Assembly (NCBI GenBank): GCA_023429375.1
Contig: JAEYVY010000019.1
Location: forward strand, 1 to 64,000
Source: Bacteroidota bacterium
Lineage (GTDB): Bacteria; Bacteroidota; Bacteroidia; Bacteroidales; Tannerellaceae
Direction of reading: 5' to 3'
DNA: 64,000 nucleotides
The first letter of the stretch is position 1, and every line of letters begins with the position of its first letter. The notes under the pieces are model-generated. The model saw only the letters and a list, made by a program, of their open reading frames with translations. It made no database searches and was not told where the DNA came from. A program made the position numbers and the translations under genes. This document shows positions 9,168 through 17,565 of the stretch, piece after piece.

Positions 9168-10658
9168 ATGAAATATATAAAATATATAACACTTGGAGCA
9201 GCATTACTAACGCTGAATTTCACAAGCTGTTCTGATAGTTATTTAGAGACAGTACCTACTGAATCTATTTCTGACGAGGCAATTGGTGCATCAGTGGATG
9301 GACTCTATTTAGCATTAAATGGTATTCACAGAAAAATGGTTTCTCAAGATTTAGGCAATCAAGGTATGGGTGGTGAACCAGGCTTCATGCTTTCTCGCGA
9401 AGCTCACGGCGATGACATGACTTGGGACACACAGACTTGGCACAAGACACACTTGAACTGGGATATTAATACGAATCCTAATTCAGCTTACAATTCAGGT
9501 GTTTGGAAAACATACTATCAGTTCATCCTAAATGCTAATTTGATTCTTGAAAATATAGAAAGGAATTTTGCTGATTCACCTGAACCTATGGCTCATTACA
9601 TTAAAGGTGAAGCACTAGCGATACGTGCATGGGCTCATTTCCAATTAGTACAGTATTATGCTAAAAGGTATGCTGAAGGTGGTAATAACTCACAATTAGG
9701 AGTTCCTTATCGTGAAGCTTCTGAAGCAGTAGAAATGGCAAGACATACTGTAGAAGAAGTATATACCAAAATCAATAAAGATTTGGATGATGCAGTTGCA
9801 TTGTTGGAAGGTTATAAAGCAAAAGATATAACCCATTATACACAAAAAGTAGTATATGGATTAAAAGCTCGCGTTGCTCTTACACAACACAAATATCAAG
9901 ATGCTGCCAGATTCGCAGCCAAAGCGATTGAATTGGCTGAAGCAGACGGTAACCGTATCATGACAAAAGATCAATTAATGCATGGATTCGCTGATATAGC
10001 TACAGCAACAAAAGATGCTATGTATGCAGCTAGAACATTAGATGATCAAACCGTCTATTTCTATTCATTCTATGCTTACATGTCATGGAATTTCAACTCT
10101 GGCTCAATCAGAACAGGTATCAAATGTATCAGCCAATCGACCTATGATTTAATGTCTCCGACTGATCTTCGTCGTCAATGGTGGGATCCAACGGGTAAAG
10201 CTCCAGTTCCTGCTTCTTCATACAATCAAAGAGCATATCAAAATCGTAAATTCACGGCTAGATCAACAGCTGATGCCGTTGGCGATGTTGCATTCATGAG
10301 ATTGTCAGAAATGTACCTTATCGCAGCTGAGGCTTATGCTAGAGCAGGAGATAACACGAATGCGAAAAAATATTTCCACGCATTTGTTGCTGAAAGAGAT
10401 CCAAGTTATACTGACTCTGGTAATACAGGCGCTGCTTTAGCTGAAGAAGTAATGAACCACCGTCGTATCGAACTTTGGGGAGAAGGATTCCGTTGGTTTG
10501 ACCTTAAACGATTGAATCTCCCATGTAAACGTACAGGCAGTAATTTCGATGCTATTTTCTGCGGTTTCTTGGAAAAATCACCAACAGACAACGGATGGTA
10601 TTACGAAATTCCTAAAGAAGAAACAGACTTTAATACTTTAATGGTAAAGAATTATTGA
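9168..10658 (+). CDS. SusD/RagB family ligand-binding lipoprotein
   Basis: Lipoprotein partner of the SusC ending 29 nt upstream. Starts at ATG 9168 with a lipoprotein signal, MKYIKYITLGAALLTLNFTS, and Cys at residue 21. SusD features are clear: KGEALAIRAWAHFQLVQYYA (the conserved helix that contacts SusC), MRLSEMYLIAAEAYARAGD, NHRRIELWGEGFRWFDLKRL and the terminal YYEIPKEE segment. Length (496 aa) is typical of the shorter SusD branch. The stop is followed 25 nt later by terminator module copy 3, which separates it from the converging minus-strand gene. Ligand unknown; function inferred from family. Confidence 0.92.
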   Translation: MKYIKYITLGAALLTLNFTSCSDSYLETVPTESISDEAIGASVDGLYLALNGIHRKMVSQDLGNQGMGGEPGFMLSREAHGDDMTWDTQTWHKTHLNWDINTNPNSAYNSGVWKTYYQFILNANLILENIERNFADSPEPMAHYIKGEALAIRAWAHFQLVQYYAKRYAEGGNNSQLGVPYREASEAVEMARHTVEEVYTKINKDLDDAVALLEGYKAKDITHYTQKVVYGLKARVALTQHKYQDAARFAAKAIELAEADGNRIMTKDQLMHGFADIATATKDAMYAARTLDDQTVYFYSFYAYMSWNFNSGSIRTGIKCISQSTYDLMSPTDLRRQWWDPTGKAPVPASSYNQRAYQNRKFTARSTADAVGDVAFMRLSEMYLIAAEAYARAGDNTNAKKYFHAFVAERDPSYTDSGNTGAALAEEVMNHRRIELWGEGFRWFDLKRLNLPCKRTGSNFDAIFCGFLEKSPTDNGWYYEIPKEETDFNTLMVKNY

Positions 10659-10683
10659 TTTTATATCAATCAATATTAATTAA

Positions 10684-10745
10684 ATAAACACCGCTTGATT
10701 TGAAACTCCCCGACGATGTGATATCGATCGGGGAGTATTTTTTTA
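10684..10745 (+). terminator. Conserved 3' module with intrinsic terminator, copy 3
   Basis: Third copy of the ATAAACACCGCTTGATTTG module. Arms CTCCCCGA and TCGGGGAG, inner CGAT/ATCG stem, GTGAT loop, then a run of T. The T-run reaches the last codon of the convergent minus-strand gene ending at 10743, so the two transcripts share this end; for the minus-strand transcript the stem would lack a good U-tract. Confidence 0.85.
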
Positions 10746-12197
10746 TATGGAGCTAAACCGAACTTGAATACCTGCGTCTTTCTTTGCTTTCTCAGCTATT
10801 GAATAACTCTGACTCTTTACTGCTCCAGTAATAAATTCGGGGATGTTATACGACTTCATTAATCCTAAATAGAAATCCGGATCTTTTTGTGGTAGCAGGA
10901 ATGGTTTGCCGGCATTCCCATTTTTATCTACATGTGCAAAAAATGGACGGGTGTAAAGGCCATCTATTCGTCTGCTACTAAATACAACCCAACGGCTATT
11001 ACTGCTCCAAGAGTGATAGCTTTCTACATCGTTACTATTCATTGCTTGCATCACCTTTGTAGTTCCTTCTTTCAGGTCAACCATGTACAAGTCAGCATCT
11101 TTATGCCAAATGGAGAAATTTCCATATCCCGAAAGGGTATAAAGCAAGAATTTACCATCCGGAGAGACACGTGGAAATGAGGCACTCCTTCCGTCTAAAC
11201 TTGCATTATAAAGTGTATCTACAGTTGTTCCAAACTTACGATTTTCGGGATCGAAAGAAATGGAACACAGATTGTATTTTATTTCTTTAAAGTCAGTTAT
11301 AGCACGTGGTTCAGCTGAACAGAAAAATAACGTCTTCCCATCAGGTGAAAATGTAGGAAATGTTTCCCAGCTTTCTTTTGAAAAGATTACAGGCGAGGTT
11401 ATTATTTCATGGTTTTCCGAATCATAAACGACCACATCTGATGCTTCATCAAATACCTCTACCCTATTTCTGTCGTTCATATGAAACGCTTGTTTAGTTG
11501 AATTAACCGAGAAAGCTATATATCTACCACCTGGATGCCAAGAAGGGTAAACCAAGTTAGAAATAGTTTGCTCTGTCTTTGTAATCAATTTTTCTACTTT
11601 ATCTCCATCAATCAGGATAGTACATGGGTACGTTTCACGCATATGAAATAGCATTTTATCCGGATTCTGCATACAAAATGAATGGCAATTCATACAATTA
11701 CTGCCCGTCATTTTGTTTTCCATAATGGCGGTTTGCTTAAAATTCTCGAGATTACGCTGATAGATACCCATTTGATTCCATAATTCATAACCCGGTTCAA
11801 TCAAACGATAGGCAATATGAGAATCCATCAATTCCTTAGCTACATGTATATAAAATGATTGGAAAACCTTCCACTCTCCTCCTTCTTTGGAATAGACAGT
11901 TGTTTCAATATCTGATCCAGCAGCTTGCTTCAACATGGAGGCCCATTTCTTTTCGGAAATTTTAATTTTGCCTTTACTACCCTCCACAATGAGTTCATCG
12001 TGGCTTGTTTTAAACTGTACGTATATATCTTCGTCACTATCAACCAGTTTAAAATTTAACGGGGCAATATTAGATGGAATAGTTACGTCAACATAGTCAG
12101 GAAAGATTGTTGGTATCTTTTCAACTTTCACGCCGTCTGGTAATGATACTTGACATGCCGTCAACAACACGAGAAAGAAAAATGTGATAGTTCTCAT
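10743..12197 (-). CDS. PD40/TolB-like beta-propeller lipoprotein with CxxCH motif
   Basis: Predicted periplasmic or outer-membrane-anchored lipoprotein: signal MRTITFFFLVLLTAC with the lipobox cysteine at residue 15. An N-terminal region of about 150 aa is followed by C168-x-x-C171-H172 within SNCMNCHSF, which is the form of a c-type heme attachment site. After it comes a beta-propeller with PD40/TolB blades, visible as YPSWHPGGRYIAFS, FPTFSPDGKTLFF and FPRVSPDGKFLLY. Similar proteins are annotated in Bacteroidales as Tol-like or cytochrome-biogenesis-related; the actual role is unknown to me. Only 6 nt separate it from the upstream polytopic membrane protein gene, so the two are almost certainly one operon. 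An isolated CxxCH can also be a metal or disulfide site, so heme binding is inference. Confidence 0.7.
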   Translation of the reverse strand: MRTITFFFLVLLTACQVSLPDGVKVEKIPTIFPDYVDVTIPSNIAPLNFKLVDSDEDIYVQFKTSHDELIVEGSKGKIKISEKKWASMLKQAAGSDIETTVYSKEGGEWKVFQSFYIHVAKELMDSHIAYRLIEPGYELWNQMGIYQRNLENFKQTAIMENKMTGSNCMNCHSFCMQNPDKMLFHMRETYPCTILIDGDKVEKLITKTEQTISNLVYPSWHPGGRYIAFSVNSTKQAFHMNDRNRVEVFDEASDVVVYDSENHEIITSPVIFSKESWETFPTFSPDGKTLFFCSAEPRAITDFKEIKYNLCSISFDPENRKFGTTVDTLYNASLDGRSASFPRVSPDGKFLLYTLSGYGNFSIWHKDADLYMVDLKEGTTKVMQAMNSNDVESYHSWSSNSRWVVFSSRRIDGLYTRPFFAHVDKNGNAGKPFLLPQKDPDFYLGLMKSYNIPEFITGAVKSQSYSIAEKAKKDAGIQVRFSSI

Positions 12198-12203
12198 ATG
12201 CGA

Positions 12204-13961
12204 TTATTTAAACATAAAATAATACCAATAGGTATTACCGAATTCGTGCGCCACCAGTCGTGGCAGTGCTTGGTTGTTTTTATTAGCTAGAATAGTTTTA
12301 CGGTATTGACCGAATCGTTCGATGACTGATTGACTAACACCGTATTTCAGCCATTCCTCAGGGTTATTCTCGGCAAGAATGATAACTGCTTCTTGAAATC
12401 CATGAGGGAGCACAGGCAAAACCTCTGTATTGTAGTATGTATCCAATAGTTTTTTAAACTCTGGCAAGTCTTTTGCTAACAAGATTAAGCTTCCATAGAA
12501 TTCTATTGGAGCCTTGTTTGTTGGGTAATGCTCAGCCATATTCAACAAGTCCTTGTCTCCTCCCAGCATATTCGCCAGATAACTATCAGGCAATAAGCCA
12601 CGTCTCTTTTCACCCAACAAGCTATCGTTTTCAACTGCCTCATCATTATAAAGAAAACGACGTTGTTCACTTGCCCACTTCTTGTAATATACTGTTTCCT
12701 CTAATAGTCTGATATATTTTTCTGCAACCTCATATTCTCCATAAATAAGGTTGGTTTCAATCAGTCGTTTAATCATTCGAGGATTACCTCCTCCTAATGC
12801 ACAAACATTTGCTTCAAAAGCCATCTCTTGTGCAATAGCAATATTACCTATCGCAAAATAAATATCACTCAATAAAATAGAGATGGAGAAAGTTTTATTC
12901 CACTTTAAGAACAAGCCATCTACTCCTCTTTGATCATAGAGAAACATACGTTCAGCCAAAATCCCTTTTTCTGCTAATGCCAGATTCAAATAGGACAGAT
13001 ATAAATAGTTCTTCAATTCACCCTCTGATTCTTTCATTATGGCATCCCATTGCTTTGTCCGTGCCAGATAGTCTAGCTTCTTCACATGCAAAGCTTTTTG
13101 ATCGCCATATTCTTGTACACCCCAATAGGTAATTAGCAAAACTATAACCAATGAGCCAATCAATGGTACCAGCATTATTGCTGTTTTTTTGTTTATAATA
13201 GGTTTAATAAAGAAGGCAGCAATATATAGTAAAATCAGGGCAATCCACGAAAAATAAATCAGATTCTGAGGTTGTAATTTAGCATGGTAGAAAATGTCAG
13301 GTAAGAAAATTAAACGATACTCTCCAACCCAAGCCAACCGAAGACTCAACACGCCAAGAGTCAAAACTAAGATTACAAACAAAAGCGACCACAAACGATA
13401 TTTTTTAGCTAGAATAAATTCATATAATACAACTAGCACAGTATAAAGCACAAAAACAGAACCACATAGCCAGAATAACAAGAAAACGGCCATCAAATTA
13501 TAAACTAAACGGTAGAGATCATTCTTGAATGCCAAACTACCCCACAAAACTACAAGCATCAATAAAAACGCCACAGTTCCGGCAATCTCATAATTGAAAT
13601 CAAAATGTAAGAAAAGTAAGAAAAGAGAAGGAATACAAGCTGGTATCAACCAATTATATTCTTTATTTATATTACTTAAAACAGCATTTATTGTCAGCGT
13701 TATAACAGCTAGTAGCAAAGTTGTAATAATGGCTCCCACATAAGGGTACATGAAATACTGTATCAAAAACTCACCAGCTAAATCTGTAAATCCACCAGGA
13801 ACTAGTATACGAGAAGTAACATAATCTGCGGTAGGGAGAAACATAAAGTTTTGTTCAATAAAGAAGAAATGATAGCAATATTCCTGTTGAAGGAAGAATA
13901 TTAGAGCTGTCACTAATAAGGCAAATAATATCCACGAGATAAAACTCCACTTCTCTTTCAT
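12204..13961 (-). CDS. Polytopic inner-membrane protein with C-terminal soluble domain (DUF6057-like)
   Basis: Large membrane protein of unknown function. From ATG 13961 (MKEKWSFISWILFALLV) there are about ten hydrophobic segments in the first 300 residues. A hydrophilic C-terminal half of about 270 residues follows, with helical repeats resembling TPRs (EMAFEANVCALGGGNP, YGEYEVAEKYIRLLEE). An in-frame TTG at 14009 would add 16 mostly polar residues and is less likely. I recall a Bacteroidales family, DUF6057, with this layout and this partner, but the name is from memory. It is the first gene of a two-gene operon with the CxxCH propeller lipoprotein. The pairing of a membrane anchor with a possible heme-bearing propeller suggests a periplasmic complex; this is inference. 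Confidence 0.6.
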   Translation of the reverse strand: MKEKWSFISWILFALLVTALIFFLQQEYCYHFFFIEQNFMFLPTADYVTSRILVPGGFTDLAGEFLIQYFMYPYVGAIITTLLLAVITLTINAVLSNINKEYNWLIPACIPSLFLLFLHFDFNYEIAGTVAFLLMLVVLWGSLAFKNDLYRLVYNLMAVFLLFWLCGSVFVLYTVLVVLYEFILAKKYRLWSLLFVILVLTLGVLSLRLAWVGEYRLIFLPDIFYHAKLQPQNLIYFSWIALILLYIAAFFIKPIINKKTAIMLVPLIGSLVIVLLITYWGVQEYGDQKALHVKKLDYLARTKQWDAIMKESEGELKNYLYLSYLNLALAEKGILAERMFLYDQRGVDGLFLKWNKTFSISILLSDIYFAIGNIAIAQEMAFEANVCALGGGNPRMIKRLIETNLIYGEYEVAEKYIRLLEETVYYKKWASEQRRFLYNDEAVENDSLLGEKRRGLLPDSYLANMLGGDKDLLNMAEHYPTNKAPIEFYGSLILLAKDLPEFKKLLDTYYNTEVLPVLPHGFQEAVIILAENNPEEWLKYGVSQSVIERFGQYRKTILANKNNQALPRLVAHEFGNTYWYYFMFK

Positions 13962-14040
13962 TGGTTTCTTCTTATAAAAGTATTTGTATAGATTAATCCA
14001 GTCCCACAAATATAGTTAGAATTGATTACTAACTCAAAGA

Positions 14041-14078
14041 AAAAGGAGCTACTTCTTACATTAGAAGTAACTCCTTTT
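14041..14078 (-). terminator. Intrinsic terminator after the DUF1080 gene
   Basis: Hairpin with arms AAAAGGAG...TACTTCT and AGAAGTA...CTCCTTTT and a short TACATT loop; a single C-A mismatch interrupts the 16-bp stem. Read on the minus strand it is followed by TTTTTCTTT. It lies 24 nt past the stop of the gene at 14102-17545 and upstream of the DUF6057-like gene, so it separates the two operons. Confidence 0.8.
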
Positions 14079-14101
14079 ATGGTGCGAAGCAAGAAATATT
14101 C

Positions 14102-17100
14102 TTACTTCAATTCTTTAATTCTAATATTGCGGAATTTCACATGAGAACCGTGACCAAGGAATGCAATATGTCCTTTTTTATTGAACAGACCTGGATGTTC
14201 TTTCTTATCAGGAGTTCCATTCTTTACAGCATCACGGATATTTCCATCTACTATTACTTCTCCGTTCAGAGTAACTTTGATATGATCGCCATTAGCAACT
14301 ACTTCTTGGTAGTTCCACTCTCCTACTGGCTTTAGGAAACCACGTTTAGCCGGAATAATACCATATACTGAGCCATGATATTGATAAGGAGCTAAATCTT
14401 TATAAACAGGATGTTCGTTATCCAAAATTTGTAATTCCATTCCTACATAAGCAGCATCACCTTCCATTGGCGTACGAATACCCAATCCATTGTTTGCAGC
14501 TGGAGTTAATTGGAATTCAAAACGATATACAAAGTTTCCGTATTCTTCTTTTGTATAAAGATTACCTCCATGTCTTTTGCTCGGATTCATTACCATTACA
14601 CCATCTTCGATAGTATAATCAGTTGTGTTTCCTGTCCAAGCATGCATATTTGTTCCATCGAAAAGGACTTTGAATCCTTCTTTCTTTTCTTCAGCAGAAA
14701 GTTGGAATGGTTCTACACGTTCAAGTTCTTTCACATAGATGTTTCTGTAGTAAACCTTGCTACCGTGTGCTTGTAACTCAATCTGTTCAACAGGGAAGAT
14801 TGGCATGTTGCGATCCCAGTAGTTTTCAAGGATAACATCATTTGTAACCAATTCGCCGTTCAAATATACAGTTACACGGTCACCAACCATCTTGATATAC
14901 ATTGTATTCCACTCACCCATTTTATTATCGGCAACTTTCAGTGGAGTACTTGGATGTACTTTATTGTTATATAAACCGCCTGAACCAACTTGAGCACCTA
15001 CTTTAACACGAGCAGTATCCCAAATTTGTACTTGAGGTGTACCACGTAAGTAAATACCAGCATCAGCTTCTTTACCAGAAGGATCTAACATCCAGTCTAC
15101 ATACATTTCGAAATCACCATATTGTTTTTCTGTACAAAGGTTATTGTAACCTGTTCCATCAAACACCAATAAACCATTTTCAACCTTCCAGTCTTTTTTC
15201 ATTTGCTCGTCAGCAAGTTTTTGAGCCTTCTCAAGTTGAGCCGGTTTCATCTTTGCACGTGCAATAGGATTTTCTACCAAACCCTTCCAGCCGGTCAAGT
15301 CTCTACCGTTAAATAAAGAAACGAAGCCTACACCTTCTGGCATTTCAGATAGATGTTTGCGAATAGCTTCCTTCTGATAACCTGCATCAGGGTTGTCTAG
15401 TACTTCAATAACTTTATTCAATAAAGCACGAACATTGTCTCCTGTAAATGCTTTATTTCCTAAAGCAATTGTCATTACTGCATTAGCAGCAGACTGTTGC
15501 ACAGCTTTATTATCCAAGTATTCACCAGCGAACAATAAACCTAAGAATGTTCCTGTACGTCCTACTTGTCTTAATATTTCATTCTTTTGTTCATCTGTCT
15601 TAGCTATTTCCATCGCTTTAGTTAATCCTAACAGACGGTTTTCACCTGTCATTTTGGGATTAGAAACCAAAGAGATGAATGAATTCATTGCTCTGTCAAA
15701 ATAGCTAGAAGCAGAAGGATCTTTACAGATTGCATACAATTCATCTGCAACTTCTTTACCTTTCCAAGTCAATAAGGCAGCGAATGCAGCATCTTTAGCT
15801 TCTCCCTTACCATTTTTGAAACCATTAACGATTGTTGCCAATCCTTCTGGTTCGCCAATTGAGGCCAAAGCGGTATAGTAAAGATGTTTCTTGCTTTCTC
15901 CAGCTTGCGTCATACGAGCATTGATAATCGACAGTTTTTCTGCAGCAGACTTACCACTCAACGTGGCAATAACAGCTTGTTGTAGAGGAGCAACAACAGA
16001 GGCATCAGATGATTCTAACATACCACATACTAACACTCTGTCTTTGTCAGATACCACATCTTTCAATGCTTTGTAAGCAGCAGTTTTCACTTCTGTAGAT
16101 GCAGATTTAGTCTGTTCCAAAACAGAATTCATATGTGCAGTAGCCTTACGTATAGCCAAAATTTCTACAGCAGCTACCTTACCAGCGTCACCAGCAGAAG
16201 TAACAACTTGGGCTACAGCAGGTGCAACGTTACCTTTGAAAGCGATTAATGCATCTTGAGCAAGTAATACAACTTGCTTGTCGCTATCTTTCAACATATT
16301 TGCTAAAGCAGGAATTGCACTTTCATCTCCGATCTTTACCAAAGCCCATGTAGCTGCTTGCTTAACAGCAAAGTTTGGATCTGCCAGTTGATTCAAGATC
16401 AACTGTTGTGCAGTTAGGTCAAAGCGTACATCCAAATTCTTGATGATATCAAGCTTTTGAGGACATTTGCTTTCACGACCGATCCAGTTCAACACATCAA
16501 CTTTTACATCAGCCTTAGCCTTAGGAACGATTTTCATAATTTCTACGTAATCGTTCTTTGTAACATATTCTGAAGCAAAGTCCAATGCAGCATTACGATA
16601 GACTTTGCAAGGGTCTTTTAACGCATTTAAAACCAATTTAGTTGCATTATCCTTATTTACAGATAATAGAATCTGTAAAGCAGCAATACGAGTATGGTTT
16701 GCATTTGCTTTCGCAGCATCTTTCAATAAGATATTAGCCGCTTTTTCTACTGTCTTTGCATCTGTAAGAGCCACACGTTTCAAAAGATGAATATAAGCTT
16801 CGTTAGCACCGGTATTCTCCATTTTGTAGCCAACTGCTTTAGCTTGAGCAGCCAACTCATTCAGAGAAGAAACGGTTCCGGTACGACTGATTGCGTACAA
16901 AACAGTACGTTTCAGGTTTTCATCTGTTGTATTTAAAAGTGGCTTGATCAAGTCTACAAGACCTGTCATCTCAGCTTCACCAATAGCCATTATAATGTCA
17001 CGTTGTGTAACCGGTGTACCCATACGACGCATCAAAGCAGCTTTTAAAGCTTCAACAGCATCAGGAGTATTAATAGTTGCCAAAGCACGTGCAGCCGGTC

Positions 17101-17545
17101 CGCTAAGAGCTTCTGTATTCAGATATGGAGCCAATGCTTCAACAGCTTCGCCCTTGCCGATTAATTGCAATTGACGAATGATGAATGCTTTGGTTTCACG
17201 ATCTTCTACTTGTTGAAGAGCTTTGATATATGCTTTTGATGTTACCAGACGAGCACTTTCTTGACCATTTGCCATCACAAAGTGAGACAGTCCGCTCAAT
17301 GCATATTCTACTTGAGCATTGGTGCCTTTATTCGGTTGTATCAAATCAATAAGAGATTGTACTCCTATTTCGCCTGTCGCTACTAATTCAGCAATTAGCT
17401 TATTATATTTCTGTTGTGTATCAGCAGGCATTTGCGCTACTGCGTCAGCAATAATAGTTTGCGTTGTGCGATTTGCCGGAGTTTGAGCCATAAGCATCGT
17501 TCCACAAAGCAAAGTTGCCGACAGAGATAAATATATTTTTCTCAT
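14102..17545 (-). CDS. Secreted HEAT-repeat protein with tandem DUF1080 domains (3-keto-glycoside hydrolase/lyase type)
   Basis: Starts at ATG 17545 with signal peptide MRKIYLSLSATLLCGTMLMA; an in-frame start at 17578 would overlap the upstream gene. After the signal, about residues 35-730 consist of repeated alpha-helical HEAT-like units (APYLNTEALSGPAARALATI, ATWALVKIGDESAIPALANM). Two concanavalin-like DUF1080 domains follow: about 739-940 (SLFNGRDLTGWKG, AGIYLRGTPQVQIWD, VYLNGELV) and about 956-1147 (VLFDGTNMHAWTG, NNGLGIRTPMEGD, VTLNGEVIVDG). DUF1080 proteins of gut Bacteroides are reported to cleave 3-keto-glycosides produced by Gfo/Idh/MocA oxidoreductases, and exactly such an oxidoreductase ends 20 nt upstream, in the same operon. 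I infer that this protein cleaves oxidised glycosides in the periplasm. Two domains in one chain may give two specificities. 1147 aa is far longer than a single-domain DUF1080 enzyme (about 200-300 aa). Confidence 0.85.
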   Translation of the reverse strand: MRKIYLSLSATLLCGTMLMAQTPANRTTQTIIADAVAQMPADTQQKYNKLIAELVATGEIGVQSLIDLIQPNKGTNAQVEYALSGLSHFVMANGQESARLVTSKAYIKALQQVEDRETKAFIIRQLQLIGKGEAVEALAPYLNTEALSGPAARALATINTPDAVEALKAALMRRMGTPVTQRDIIMAIGEAEMTGLVDLIKPLLNTTDENLKRTVLYAISRTGTVSSLNELAAQAKAVGYKMENTGANEAYIHLLKRVALTDAKTVEKAANILLKDAAKANANHTRIAALQILLSVNKDNATKLVLNALKDPCKVYRNAALDFASEYVTKNDYVEIMKIVPKAKADVKVDVLNWIGRESKCPQKLDIIKNLDVRFDLTAQQLILNQLADPNFAVKQAATWALVKIGDESAIPALANMLKDSDKQVVLLAQDALIAFKGNVAPAVAQVVTSAGDAGKVAAVEILAIRKATAHMNSVLEQTKSASTEVKTAAYKALKDVVSDKDRVLVCGMLESSDASVVAPLQQAVIATLSGKSAAEKLSIINARMTQAGESKKHLYYTALASIGEPEGLATIVNGFKNGKGEAKDAAFAALLTWKGKEVADELYAICKDPSASSYFDRAMNSFISLVSNPKMTGENRLLGLTKAMEIAKTDEQKNEILRQVGRTGTFLGLLFAGEYLDNKAVQQSAANAVMTIALGNKAFTGDNVRALLNKVIEVLDNPDAGYQKEAIRKHLSEMPEGVGFVSLFNGRDLTGWKGLVENPIARAKMKPAQLEKAQKLADEQMKKDWKVENGLLVFDGTGYNNLCTEKQYGDFEMYVDWMLDPSGKEADAGIYLRGTPQVQIWDTARVKVGAQVGSGGLYNNKVHPSTPLKVADNKMGEWNTMYIKMVGDRVTVYLNGELVTNDVILENYWDRNMPIFPVEQIELQAHGSKVYYRNIYVKELERVEPFQLSAEEKKEGFKVLFDGTNMHAWTGNTTDYTIEDGVMVMNPSKRHGGNLYTKEEYGNFVYRFEFQLTPAANNGLGIRTPMEGDAAYVGMELQILDNEHPVYKDLAPYQYHGSVYGIIPAKRGFLKPVGEWNYQEVVANGDHIKVTLNGEVIVDGNIRDAVKNGTPDKKEHPGLFNKKGHIAFLGHGSHVKFRNIRIKELK

Positions 17546-17565
17546 TCCGTTCGTTTTTTTTAAAA

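Noticed and set aside
1..10742. CRISPR array or insertion sequence explaining the three repeated modules
   Set aside because: The copies are about 5.2 kb apart, always directly after a SusD stop, with no spacers of constant length, no transposase and no target-site duplication.
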